64,000 nucleotides of DNA from Nocardioides ferulae (GTDB taxonomy: Bacteria > Actinomycetota > Actinomycetes > Propionibacteriales > Nocardioidaceae), in contig NZ_QZVR01000028.1 in the NCBI RefSeq assembly GCF_003660455.1, forward strand, positions 1 to 64,000, given 5' to 3'. This document shows positions 1 to 7,939 of this stretch, piece after piece. How positions within the stretch are numbered: position 1 is the stretch's first letter; each line of letters opens with the position of its first letter. The notes below the pieces were generated by a model. The model was given only the letters and a program-made list of their open reading frames with translations. It had not been told where the DNA came from and did no database searches. The translations under genes and the position numbers were made by a program.

Positions 1-163
1 GATGACCGCCGCCGCCATCGAAGGCGACCGCGAACGCTGCCTGGCCGCCGGCATGGACGACTACATCGCCAAACCCGTCACCCCCGACGCCGTCCACACC
101 ACCCTCAACCGCTGGATCCCGGCCCGGCTCAGCCCTCGCAGCGCATCGGACCCGACGCACTGA
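1..163 (+). CDS. C-terminal receiver (REC) tail of a hybrid sensor kinase (partial)
   Basis: The reading frame is open from the left edge and stops at 161-163. It encodes about 54 residues ending a response-regulator receiver fold: an AAxxGDRERCLAAGMDDYIAKPV stretch, with the conserved Lys-Pro that closes the phosphorylation pocket, followed by a short helix and a basic tail. In hybrid kinases and phosphorelay proteins this region sits at the extreme C-terminus. The start, kinase core and phospho-acceptor Asp lie outside the window. The next gene is an OmpR-type regulator 66 bp downstream and an Hpt-like gene follows on the other strand, so these are probably parts of one phosphorelay. The parent being a hybrid kinase rather than a stand-alone receiver is inference. 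Confidence 0.75.
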   Translation, partial: MTAAAIEGDRERCLAAGMDDYIAKPVTPDAVHTTLNRWIPARLSPRSASDPTH

Positions 164-229
164 GAGTCCGCGCCTGCGCCCCGCGGGTAAAGACTCGATA
201 CCAGCAGTCCGTCTGGCATCATCGGCCCC

Positions 230-970
230 GTGTCAGCTGACTCGGAACTGAACCGCAAGGCGCTCGTCGTCGAGGACGACGAGGACATCCGCTCCTTGAT
301 CGAGTTCACGCTGGCCACCCAGGGCTTCTCGGTGGTGGCGGTCGAGACCGGCCTGGCCGCGCTCGACGCGGTCCGCGAGCACGACCCCGACCTGATCACG
401 CTCGACCTCGGCCTGCCCGGCATCGACGGCATCGAGACCTGCCGCAGGCTGCGCGAGATCACCGACGCCTACGTCGTGATGATCACCGCTCGCGACGACG
501 AGATCGACCGGTTGATCGGGCTCGAGACCGGCGCCGATGACTTCCTCTCCAAGCCGTTCAGCGTGCGGGAGCTCAAGGCCCGGGTCAACGCCCTCTTCCG
601 GCGCCCCCGCCACACCGGCAGCGGGGTGGCGGCCACCGCGACCACGCCCGCGCCGCAGACCACCGACCACGAGATCCTCACCCACGCCTCACTGCGCGTC
701 GACGTCGACGGACGGCGCGCGTTCAAGGACGACGTCGAGCTGACGCTGACCCGCACCGAGTTCGACCTGCTCACCGAGCTGATGCGCGCACCCGCGCGGG
801 TCTGGAGCCGCGAGTCGCTGCTGCGCTCGGTCTGGGGCACCGACTGGGCCACCGACACCCACCTGGTGGAGGTGCACATCGGCAACCTGCGTCGCAAGCT
901 CGGCGAGTCCAGCGATCGGCGCTACATCCGCACGGTCCGGGGTGTGGGCTACCGGATGGACGCCGGCTGA
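230..970 (+). CDS. OmpR/PhoB-family response regulator
   Basis: The protein has 246 residues. The N-terminal receiver carries an acidic pair (VEDDED), the phospho-acceptor Asp near residue 58 (TLDLGLPG), a Thr in VMITAR and the Lys in FLSKPF. An Ala/Thr/Pro-rich linker leads to a C-terminal winged helix with the usual VEVHIGNLRRKLG and VRGVGYR signatures. It is therefore a DNA-binding transcription regulator controlled by phosphorylation. The GTG start was chosen because the receiver begins a few residues later; a CATCAT -10-like box lies just upstream and no ribosome-binding site is visible. The 3' end overlaps the convergent Hpt-like gene by 22 bp. Its partner is probably the kinase truncated at the left edge. 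Targets are unknown. Confidence 0.92.
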   Translation: MSADSELNRKALVVEDDEDIRSLIEFTLATQGFSVVAVETGLAALDAVREHDPDLITLDLGLPGIDGIETCRRLREITDAYVVMITARDDEIDRLIGLETGADDFLSKPFSVRELKARVNALFRRPRHTGSGVAATATTPAPQTTDHEILTHASLRVDVDGRRAFKDDVELTLTRTEFDLLTELMRAPARVWSRESLLRSVWGTDWATDTHLVEVHIGNLRRKLGESSDRRYIRTVRGVGYRMDAG

Positions 971-1335
971 GTCTCCGACTCGGCGAGGTACGCCGCGAGG
1001 GCCTGGTCGGCGCGCGCCGCGGCCGGGCCCAGCTGGAGGCCGGAGGCGATCGCCGACCCGAGGTCGAGTCGCCGTACCGCCTGCTCGAGCTCGGTGGCCA
1101 CGGCCACCAGCTCGCAGGCACCGATGGTGCCGGAGGACGCCTTGAGGCTGAGCACCGCCTCGATCGTCTCCGCGTGGTCGTCGCCGCGTAGCGCCTGCTC
1201 GACGCGGCGGACCCGACCGGTGAGCATCGAGCGGTAGCGGACCGCCAGGTCGTGGGCGAACCGGGCGTCGTCGAGGTCGTGGCCGAGCCGGCCGAGCACT
1301 CCGGGGTCGAGCGCGCAGATCGTCGAACCGGTCAT
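949..1335 (-). CDS. Hpt-like helical protein lacking the phospho-accepting histidine
   Basis: The protein has 128 residues and is probably all-helical. The middle of the sequence matches the histidine phosphotransfer (Hpt) motif, normally H-x-L-K-G-(S/A)-(S/A), but here it reads VLSLKASSGTIGA, so the histidine position is Leu while Lys, the small residues and the Gly-Ala are kept. It therefore probably cannot carry phosphate by the usual chemistry and may act as a binding partner or inhibitor of receivers. A GGAGGAG ribosome-binding site lies 7 bases before the ATG. It is convergent with, and overlaps, the response-regulator gene, next to the tail of a hybrid kinase. Similar His-less Hpt proteins may be common in actinobacteria; I cannot check this here. 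Confidence 0.7.
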   Translation of the reverse strand: MTGSTICALDPGVLGRLGHDLDDARFAHDLAVRYRSMLTGRVRRVEQALRGDDHAETIEAVLSLKASSGTIGACELVAVATELEQAVRRLDLGSAIASGLQLGPAAARADQALAAYLAESETQPASIR

Positions 1336-1728
1336 CGGGCCACTCCTCCGTGTCCAGGGGTGTCGCGGCCGCCGGACCCGAGGGCGCCGCAGACCCGGCG
1401 CCCGTCCGCGGGGTTCGGACGGACCGACTCCGGGCCGTGCGACACCCTAACGCCGAGAACGGCCCGAGACGAGAGCGGCGCGCAGAAAGTCGCCTCGATC
1501 ATGCATAAACCGCGAGAACGCGGGATCCGACCCTGCCGCCGGTCGGCACTGGCGGCGCGCCGGCGACGCGGCGAGGTGCGAAGCCGGTTGCGGCCCACGG
1601 TCGACTCCTCATCAAGGCGGCGGTGCCGTCACCGCCGGTGCTGCTCGATGAGACAACTCTGCCCGCCCCGGCTCAGGGTTCCCGCACGTGTAGCCGCAGC
1701 GTTTGCTCAAGAGCCGCGCAAGCCGCGG
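1336..1728. other. Intergenic region between glnE end and Hpt-like gene
   Basis: About 390 bases with no convincing coding sequence. It should hold the promoter of the Hpt-like gene (minus strand). A small perfect hairpin (CCGCG-agaa-CGCGG) lies at 1510-1523 beside a relatively AT-rich patch (atgcataaa), and a second inverted repeat at 1690-1732 runs into the glnE stop codon. Nothing else is recognisable. Confidence 0.5.
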
Positions 1729-1732
1729 CTAC
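1690..1732 (-). terminator. Possible terminator hairpin at the glnE stop
   Basis: Inverted arms GTAGCCGC (1690-1697) and GCGGCTAC (1725-1732) bracket a 27-base loop and overlap the glnE stop codon (1729-1731). There is no T-run. The position at the end of the glnA2-glnE transcript suggests a terminator, but the long loop makes this weak. Confidence 0.3.
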
Positions 1733-4725
1733 TCCCAGAAGACGCGGTCGACCACGCTGCGGGAGCGGCGCATGCATCGCAGATAGTCGTTGACCATCTC
1801 GTCGGTGGCGCCGGGCGGGTAGTCCAGGATGCGCGCGACCGCCGCCCGCTCCCGGATGTCGCGGGGCAACTGGTCACCGGCCTTGCCGTGCACCAGCGTC
1901 ACCGCGTTGCGGATCCGGCTCACCCGGCGCCAGCCCTCGTTGAGCACCGCCGCGTCGTCGGTGTCGACCAGGCCGGCCTCCCGGGCCGCCTCGAGCGCCT
2001 CGAGCGTGCGGGAGGTGCGCAGCCCCGGCACTTGCCCGGCGTACCGCATCTGCAGCAGCTGGACCGTCCACTCGATGTCGGCGAGCCCGCCACGGCCCAG
2101 CTTGAGGTGGGTGTGCGGGTCGGCGCCGCGCGGCAGGCGTTCCTTGTCGACCCGGGCCTTGATCCGGCGCACCTCGATCACGTCGTCCTCGGAGATGCCG
2201 CGCTCGGGGAAGCGCAACGGGTCGATGAGCTCCTCGAAGCGGCGCCGCAGGTCGACGTCGCCGACCACGGCGTCAGCACGCAGCAGCGCCTGGAACTCCC
2301 AGACCTTCGACCAGCGGGCGTAGTAGGCGGCGTAGGACTCCAGGGTGCGCACCAGCGGCCCCTGCTTGCCCTCGGGACGCAGGTCGGCGTCGACGGCCAG
2401 CGCCGGATCCGGCCCGGGCGCGGCGAGCAGGCGGCGTACCTCGTTGGCCACCGCCTGGGCGTACGACGCCGCATCGCCAGGGTCGGCGCCCGGCACCGGG
2501 TCGTGGACGAACAGCACGTCCGCGTCGCTGCCGTAGGAGAGCTCGAACCCGCCGTAGCGGCCCATCGCGACGATCGCGATCACCGACGGCGCGCTCTGGA
2601 GTCCGCGCTGCTCCCGCACGGCCGCACCCGCGATGTCGAGGGTCGCCTCCAAGGTGGCGTCGGTCAGTCGAGACAGCCCGGCGCCCACGTCGGCGACGTC
2701 GGTGAGGCCGAGGACGTCCCCGGCTCCGATCCGCAGCAGCTCCCGGCGGCGCACCGCGCGCACGGTGCGCACCGCCTTCTCGGGGTCGTCCTCGTGGCGG
2801 GCGGTGGCCGCGAGCATCTCGTCGGTGAGCACCTCCGAGCTCAGCGGCGCGAGATCGCCACCCAGCATCCGCACACCCTGGGGCTCTCGCTCCAGCAGGT
2901 CGGTGACGTAGCGGGAGGTCGCCAGCAGGTGCGCCAGCCGTTCGGCGACCTGGCCCTCGTCGCGCAGCGTCTTGAGATACCAGTGGGTGTCGCCGAGGGA
3001 GTCGCTGAGCCGGCGGAACCCGAACAGCCCGGCGTCGGGGTCGGGCGCCTCAGCGAACCACTGCAGCATCGCCGGCAGGAGCGCCCGCTGGATGTCCGCG
3101 CGCCGGGAGACCCCCGAGGTGAGCGCCTCGAGGTGGCGCAGGGCGGCGCGCGGGTCCGCATAGCCCAGCGCGGCCAGCCGGTCGCCCGCGGCCTCGGGCG
3201 AGAGCCGCACCTCGGCGCCAGGCAGCTTGGCCACCGCCTGGAGGAGCGGCCGGTAGAACAGCTTCTCGTGCAACCGCCGCACCTCGCGGCGGTGGTGGTG
3301 CCAGGTGCGCTCGAGCTGGGCCACGGAGTCCTTGAGGTAGCCCAGGCTCCGGCCGAGCCGGCGCAGTGACGGCTCGTCGGCGGGCACGACGTGGGTGCGC
3401 CGCATCGAGAACAGCTGGATCCGGTGCTCGAGCGTGCGCAGGAACGCGTAGGCCTCGTGCAGTGCCTCCCCGTCCTCGCGGCCGACGTAGCCGCCCTCGG
3501 TGAGCCGGGCCAGCGCGCTCAGCGTCGCGGTCGGCCGGATCCGCTCGTCGCCGCGCCCGTGCACCAGCTGCAGCAGCTGGACGGCGAACTCGACGTCGCG
3601 CAGTCCCCCGGAGCCCAGCTTGAGCTGACGCTCGGCGTCCTTGGCGGGGATGTTCTCGAGCACCCGGCGCCGCATGGCCTGAGTGTCGGCCACGAACCCC
3701 TCCCGCTCGGCGGCGCGCCAGACCATCGGCGCCACCATCTCGACGTACTCGCGCCCGAGCGCGAGGTCGCCCGCGACCGGCCGGGCCTTGAGCAGCGCCT
3801 GGAACTCCCAGGTGCTGGCCCACCGCTCGTAGTAGGCGCGGTGGCTGGCCAGAGTGCGACTCAGCGGCCCCGTCTTGCCCTCCGGGCGCAACCCCGCGTC
3901 GACCGGCCAGATCGTGCCCTCGGCGGTGTGGTCGGAGCAGATCTGCATCAGGTGGCCGGCCAGCTGGCCGGCGACCCGGGTGGCCGCGTGGTCGGAGACC
4001 GCCGGCTCGCCCTCGCTCGTCCGCCCCGGCTCGTGGACGAAGATCACGTCGACGTCGGAGACGTAGTTGAGCTCCCGGCCTCCGCACTTGCCCATCGCGA
4101 CCACGGCGAGCCGGGTCGTCCGGGCCGCGTCGCCGACCCGCTGCCGGGCGACGGCGAGGGCCGCCTCGAGGGTGCCGGCGGCCAGGTCGGCGAGCTCGGC
4201 GGCGACGTCGTCGACCGACGCGTGGTGCGCGAGGTCGCGGGCGGCCAGCCGCAGCAGCAGCCGGCGGTACTCGACGCGCAGAGCACCGACGGCCGCGTCG
4301 TCGGGCACGGTGGCGGTCGGGCTGGGGTCGGCGGCGTCCGCGCCCACGGCCCGCAACAGGTCGGCGCGCAGCGCGAACGCCGGCGGCCGGGTCGATCCGA
4401 GCGTCGGGTCGGTCAGCTCGTGCCACTGTTCGGGGTGGCGGGCCAGGTGGCCGGCGAGGGCGTCGCTGGCTCCGAGCACGCCGAGCAACCGCATCGCGGT
4501 GCCCTCGTCGTCCTCGAGGTGCCGCAGCAGCCGGTCGCCGTCGGCGGCGGACTCGACCAGGCGGACCAGGCCGGCCAGTGCCAGGTCCGGGTCGGCGGTG
4601 CGCGCCAGCAGCGGCAACAGCACGGGGCCGGTCTCGTCCAGCGTCTCGAGCAGCTGAGCGGCGCGGTCGGGCTCCTCGAAGCCCAGCGCGAGCAGCCGGC
4701 CCTTGCCCGTCGGGCGCCGGGTCAC
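1729..4725 (-). CDS. glnE: Bifunctional glutamine-synthetase adenylyltransferase/deadenylase
   Basis: The protein has 998 residues, the usual size of actinobacterial GlnE. It has the diagnostic two-fold architecture: a first nucleotidyltransferase domain with GKCGGRELNYVSDVDV near residue 211 and a second with GRYGGFELSYGSDADV near residue 718, each followed by helical linkers. In the family one half removes and the other adds AMP on a regulatory Tyr of glutamine synthetase in response to nitrogen status. The GTG at 4725 was chosen over upstream candidates because it makes a 4-base GTGA overlap with the preceding amidotransferase and the text before it is only a low-complexity Arg/Ala run. 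It is last in a glnA2 - amidotransferase - glnE operon. The adjacent GlnA2 lacks the adenylylation loop, so its substrate is presumably a GlnA1 encoded elsewhere. Confidence 0.95.
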   Translation of the reverse strand: MTRRPTGKGRLLALGFEEPDRAAQLLETLDETGPVLLPLLARTADPDLALAGLVRLVESAADGDRLLRHLEDDEGTAMRLLGVLGASDALAGHLARHPEQWHELTDPTLGSTRPPAFALRADLLRAVGADAADPSPTATVPDDAAVGALRVEYRRLLLRLAARDLAHHASVDDVAAELADLAAGTLEAALAVARQRVGDAARTTRLAVVAMGKCGGRELNYVSDVDVIFVHEPGRTSEGEPAVSDHAATRVAGQLAGHLMQICSDHTAEGTIWPVDAGLRPEGKTGPLSRTLASHRAYYERWASTWEFQALLKARPVAGDLALGREYVEMVAPMVWRAAEREGFVADTQAMRRRVLENIPAKDAERQLKLGSGGLRDVEFAVQLLQLVHGRGDERIRPTATLSALARLTEGGYVGREDGEALHEAYAFLRTLEHRIQLFSMRRTHVVPADEPSLRRLGRSLGYLKDSVAQLERTWHHHRREVRRLHEKLFYRPLLQAVAKLPGAEVRLSPEAAGDRLAALGYADPRAALRHLEALTSGVSRRADIQRALLPAMLQWFAEAPDPDAGLFGFRRLSDSLGDTHWYLKTLRDEGQVAERLAHLLATSRYVTDLLEREPQGVRMLGGDLAPLSSEVLTDEMLAATARHEDDPEKAVRTVRAVRRRELLRIGAGDVLGLTDVADVGAGLSRLTDATLEATLDIAGAAVREQRGLQSAPSVIAIVAMGRYGGFELSYGSDADVLFVHDPVPGADPGDAASYAQAVANEVRRLLAAPGPDPALAVDADLRPEGKQGPLVRTLESYAAYYARWSKVWEFQALLRADAVVGDVDLRRRFEELIDPLRFPERGISEDDVIEVRRIKARVDKERLPRGADPHTHLKLGRGGLADIEWTVQLLQMRYAGQVPGLRTSRTLEALEAAREAGLVDTDDAAVLNEGWRRVSRIRNAVTLVHGKAGDQLPRDIRERAAVARILDYPPGATDEMVNDYLRCMRRSRSVVDRVFWE

Positions 4726-5495
4726 GTGACCGCCTCCGCGGCCTGCCCTCGCTCGTGCCGGCGCGCGGCGGCGAGCCCGGCGAAGCCCTCGCCGAGCGGG
4801 CGCCACCACGCCACCAGCTGCTCACTCGCCTCGCGGACGGCTTGCAGCACTGCGGACTGCTGTTCGTGGTCGGCGCGGGTCGGGTCGTCGTGCGAGCCCT
4901 CGTCGGACTCGACCCACCGGCGCAACACCTCGTCGTCGACCTCCGGGTGCAGCTGGACGCCCCAGGCGCGGGCCGCGAAGCGCACCACCTGCGCCTCGGC
5001 CTGCGGGGTCGCGGCGAGCAGCGTGGCCCCGGCGGGGAGCTCGGTGACGACGTCCTGGTTCCACTGGACGCCGCTGCGGGGCGTGGCCAGCGGACCGAAC
5101 AGCACGTCGGCGCGCGCCGCCGGGGTCCAGCCCACCTCGAGCAGGCCGACCTGCCGGCCTCGGGGGTTGCGCCCCACCTCGCCCCCCAGCGCGAGCCCCA
5201 CCAGCTGGTGGCCCAGGCACACGCCGAGCACCGGCACTCCCGCGTCGACCGCCGCGCGCACCAGGGCCCGCGTCGTCGCCAGCCACGGGTGGGCGGCGTC
5301 GTCGTCGGCGTCCATCGACCCGCCCAGCACCAGCAGCGCGTCGTACGACGTCACCTCGCCGCCGGCGGGCAGCGGCTGGCCGGTGTCGGGCCGGCGCACG
5401 TCGAGGGCGCACCCGGCGTCGAGCAGCCAGTCGCCGAGCAGCGCGGGCGGGCAGTCCGCCTCGTGCTGCACGACGAGCACGGTCGGGGCCGGCAT
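4722..5495 (-). CDS. Class I glutamine amidotransferase (GMP-synthase-like)
   Basis: The protein has 257 residues and a complete class I GATase triad: the nucleophilic Cys in GVCLGHQ and His-Glu in VQLHPEV. It is a stand-alone domain with no fused synthetase, so it either hydrolyses a gamma-glutamyl compound or supplies ammonia to a partner. The gene lies between glnA2 (14 bp upstream) and glnE (4-base overlap downstream). Because GlnA2-type enzymes in Streptomyces have been reported to gamma-glutamylate polyamines, one possibility is that this protein cleaves gamma-glutamyl amides. That is inference from position only. The ATG start is followed directly by the expected first beta strand (TVLVVQHEAD). 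Confidence 0.85.
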   Translation of the reverse strand: MPAPTVLVVQHEADCPPALLGDWLLDAGCALDVRRPDTGQPLPAGGEVTSYDALLVLGGSMDADDDAAHPWLATTRALVRAAVDAGVPVLGVCLGHQLVGLALGGEVGRNPRGRQVGLLEVGWTPAARADVLFGPLATPRSGVQWNQDVVTELPAGATLLAATPQAEAQVVRFAARAWGVQLHPEVDDEVLRRWVESDEGSHDDPTRADHEQQSAVLQAVREASEQLVAWWRPLGEGFAGLAAARRHERGQAAEAVT

Positions 5496-5509
5496 GGCGG
5501 GTCAGCCGG

Positions 5510-6847
5510 TCAGAGGACCGGCAGCATCCGGTCGCGCTCGAACGGCGAGACCTGCACGCGGTACTCGTCCCACTCGGCTCGCTTGTTGCGCAGGAAGAAG
5601 TCGAAGACGTGCTCGCCGAGGGTCTCGGCGAGCAGCTCGGAGTCCTCGGCGATCTTGATCGCCTCGTAGAGGTTGCGCGGCAGCGGCTCGATGCCCAGCG
5701 AGGTGCGCTCCCGCTCGGTGAGAGACCACACGTCGTCCTCGGCCTCGCGCGGCAGCTCGTACTCGCCCTCGATGCCCTTCATGCCCGCGGCCAGCAGCAC
5801 CGCGAACGCCAGGTAGGGGTTGCAGGCGGCATCGATCGTGCGCACCTCGACGCGGGTCGACTGCCCCTTCATCGGCTTGTACATCGGCACCCGCACCATG
5901 GCGGAGCGGTTGTTGTGGCCCCAGCAGATGTAGGAGGGAGCCTCGCCGCCGAACATCATCCGCTTGTAGCTGTTGACCCACTGGTTGGTGACGCAGCTGA
6001 TCTCGGGGGCGTGCTTGAGGATGCCGGCGATGAAGCGGCGTCCGGTCTGGCTGAGCTGGTACTGCGCGCCGGCCTCGTAGAAGGCGTTCTGGTCACCCTC
6101 GAACAGCGACACGTGGGTGTGCATGCCGGACCCGGGGTGGGTGGTGAACGGCTTGGGCATGAACGTGGCCCAGATGTCCTGGCCGAGCGCGACCTCCCGG
6201 ATGACCGTGCGGAAGGTCATGATGTTGTCGGCGGTGGTCAGCGCGTCGGCGTAGCGCAGGTCGATCTCCTGCTGGCCCGGGCCGCCCTCGTGGTGGCTGA
6301 ACTCGACCGAGATGCCCATCGACTCGAGCATCGTGATCGCCTCGCGGCGGAAGTCGGCACCCATCGACTGCGCGGTGTGGTCGAAGTAGCCGCTGCGGTC
6401 GACCGGCACCGGCTCGGCGCCGTGCTCGGGCAGCCCCTTCATGAGGTAGAACTCGATCTCGGGGTGGGTGTAGAAGGTGAAGCCGCGGTCGGCCGCCTTG
6501 CTGAGGGTCCGCTTGAGGACGTGGCGCGGGTCGGCGTAGGACGGCGACCCGTCGGGCATCACGATGTCGCAGAACATCCGCGCCGTCGCGGGCCCCTCGC
6601 CCCGCCAGGGCAGGATCTGGAACGTCGAGGGGTCGGGCATCGCCAGCATGTCGGCCTCGAAGACCCGGGCGAAGCCCTCGATCGCGGAGCCGTCGAACCC
6701 GATGCCCTCGGCGAACGCCCCCTCGAGCTCGGCCGGCGCCACCGCGACCGACTTCAGCGAGCCGATCACGTCGGTGAACCAGAGCCGGACGAACCGGACC
6801 TCCCGCTCCTCGAGCGCCCGGAGTACGAAGTCTTCCTGCTTGCCCAT
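5510..6847 (-). CDS. glnA2: Glutamine synthetase-like protein, GlnA2 type
   Basis: The protein has 445 residues and is a type I glutamine synthetase fold. Visible are the beta-grasp start, the metal-ligand Glu motif HPEIEFY, the nucleotide/ammonia-site segment GSGMHTHVS, the NRSAMVRVP and RVEVRTIDAACNPYLAFA stretches. It lacks the roughly 25-residue insertion holding the adenylylated Tyr of GSI-beta enzymes (LPRNLYEAI corresponds to the later SLEEAL segment), and matches the size of mycobacterial GlnA2 (about 446). The family either makes glutamine or, as reported for Streptomyces GlnA2, gamma-glutamyl-polyamines. A TAGGCT -10 box lies 6 bases before the ATG, so the message is probably leaderless. 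First gene of the glnA2 - GATase - glnE unit. Confidence 0.92.
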   Translation of the reverse strand: MGKQEDFVLRALEEREVRFVRLWFTDVIGSLKSVAVAPAELEGAFAEGIGFDGSAIEGFARVFEADMLAMPDPSTFQILPWRGEGPATARMFCDIVMPDGSPSYADPRHVLKRTLSKAADRGFTFYTHPEIEFYLMKGLPEHGAEPVPVDRSGYFDHTAQSMGADFRREAITMLESMGISVEFSHHEGGPGQQEIDLRYADALTTADNIMTFRTVIREVALGQDIWATFMPKPFTTHPGSGMHTHVSLFEGDQNAFYEAGAQYQLSQTGRRFIAGILKHAPEISCVTNQWVNSYKRMMFGGEAPSYICWGHNNRSAMVRVPMYKPMKGQSTRVEVRTIDAACNPYLAFAVLLAAGMKGIEGEYELPREAEDDVWSLTERERTSLGIEPLPRNLYEAIKIAEDSELLAETLGEHVFDFFLRNKRAEWDEYRVQVSPFERDRMLPVL

Positions 6848-6853
6848 GGCGGC

Positions 6854-6859
6854 AGCCTA
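6854..6859 (-). promoter_or_regulatory. -10 box of glnA2 (leaderless)
   Basis: TAGGCT on the minus strand, followed by six bases (gccgcc) and the ATG. There is no ribosome-binding site, so transcription probably begins at or next to the start codon. Confidence 0.55.
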
Positions 6860-6866
6860 TCGGCGG

Positions 6867-6894
6867 CCTCCGGCCCGCCGCTGGGGGCCGGAGG
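6867..6894 (-). terminator. Hairpin terminator after the 6926-7579 gene
   Basis: Perfect 10-bp arms, CCTCCGGCCC and GGGCCGGAGG, with an 8-base loop. It lies 30 bases past the stop of the minus-strand secreted-protein gene and immediately before the glnA2 promoter, as expected for an actinobacterial terminator without a U-tract. Confidence 0.5.
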
Positions 6895-6925
6895 TCACCG
6901 TCGTGTCGGGCCTACGGGCGAGAGG

Positions 6926-7579
6926 TCAGAGCACCTCGCACAGGTTGATCTCCTGCGAGCCGAGCACGCCGCCGAAGACCCGTCGCATGGGCTTGGTCCA
7001 GGGCTGGGTGCGCTGGGTGAAGGCGATGCTGCCCAGCACCCGGTCGTGCACGCCCTCGACGGGCACCTTGCGCACCCGCACGAGGAGGGTCAGCCGCCGC
7101 TCCGGGGTGCCGGCGAAGCAGGCGGTGCCGCGGCGCTTGCCCTGTGCCTTCTCCAGGTCGATGCGGGAGCCGACGTCCTCCTGGCCGTAGCGGAACGCCA
7201 CGGTCGTGAGGTAGCCGGTGTGCCCCTCCCAGGGTGCCTCGACGGTGGCCGACATGCCCACGGTGTGCAGGGTGTCGATCCGCCAGCTGACCTTGCCCTT
7301 GCGGACCTGCTTCTCCTTCGAGGACCAGAACGAGTAGGGGTCCGCGGGGTTCCCGGTCTCGTAGCCCTGGTCGAGCTGGAACACGCAGCCCTTGCAGTTC
7401 GGCACCTTGAAGGTGACCACGGTCTTGCCCTCATCGACGCTGGCTCGGGCACTGCTGTCGGCGGGGCGCGCGGCGGGCTTCGCCTCGGTCGGCGAGGTCG
7501 CGACGAGCAGGCCCCAGAACAGTGCCGCGACGGCGACGAGGACCGCGACACGGCGCGGCACGGGGCGGGTGGGGTTCAT
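6926..7579 (-). CDS. Secreted protein of unknown function
   Basis: The protein has 217 residues. It starts with a basic stretch (RPVPRR), a hydrophobic helix (VAVLVAVAALFWGLLVA) and a small-residue cleavage region before a Pro/Ala/Ser-rich linker, so it is exported. The mature part looks beta-rich and contains a CKGC motif near residue 63 plus two later Cys, suggesting disulphides or metal binding. I do not recognise a family. It is a single-gene unit: a hairpin terminator follows at 6867-6894, and the upstream region shared with the divergent lipoprotein gene contains a 24-bp inverted repeat. Confidence 0.75.
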   Translation of the reverse strand: MNPTRPVPRRVAVLVAVAALFWGLLVATSPTEAKPAARPADSSARASVDEGKTVVTFKVPNCKGCVFQLDQGYETGNPADPYSFWSSKEKQVRKGKVSWRIDTLHTVGMSATVEAPWEGHTGYLTTVAFRYGQEDVGSRIDLEKAQGKRRGTACFAGTPERRLTLLVRVRKVPVEGVHDRVLGSIAFTQRTQPWTKPMRRVFGGVLGSQEINLCEVL

Positions 7580-7733
7580 GGTCTGGGCTCTCTCCTCGGT
7601 CTGCCGGCGCGGACCCGGTCGGTCCGCGGTGGCGGTGTGCGAGGAGTACGCCGGGCCGCGCGGCGCGGTTGCGCGGCCGGCGTCGGCGGGGGCTCTGGTC
7701 TGGTCCGGGGCGCTCTCTGTTCCGTCCGGTGAG

Positions 7734-7793
7734 CACGTCGGTCACATCAGCGCCCTTCTTCGGCCCAGGAAGGGCGCTGGTGTGACCGACGTG
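7734..7793. repeat. 24-bp inverted repeat (long hairpin) in a divergent promoter region
   Basis: Arms at 7734-7757 and 7770-7793 pair with a single T/C difference (a G-U pair in RNA); each begins CACGTCGGTCACA or its complement. The loop is 12 bases. It sits in the 360-base gap 7580-7939 between two divergent genes for exported proteins. The rest of the gap shows no coding sequence and only a GAAGGAG ribosome-binding site before 7940. It could be a bidirectional attenuator, a large operator or a remnant of a small mobile repeat. Confidence 0.7.
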
Positions 7794-7939
7794 GCCTCCC
7801 CGCTGAGCGTCTCCGGGACCTTCTCGGCGCCCTTGTGTCCGTCGCCGTACGAGCGGACGCGGCCGGGGGCAGCTCGCACCAACCCTCGAGCGAGCCCGAC
7901 GCGTTGACCGACCGGAGCCCGGCCACCCGAAGGAGCCAC

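Noticed and set aside
1332..1598. Possible small minus-strand gene upstream of the Hpt-like gene
   Set aside because: It is Arg-rich and low-complexity with no ribosome-binding site, and ends by overlapping the Hpt start.
1252..3369. 705-residue plus-strand open frame antisense to glnE
   Set aside because: Very high GC makes long antisense frames common; its Arg/Pro/Gln/Val-biased sequence has no domain, and glnE on the other strand is fully recognisable.
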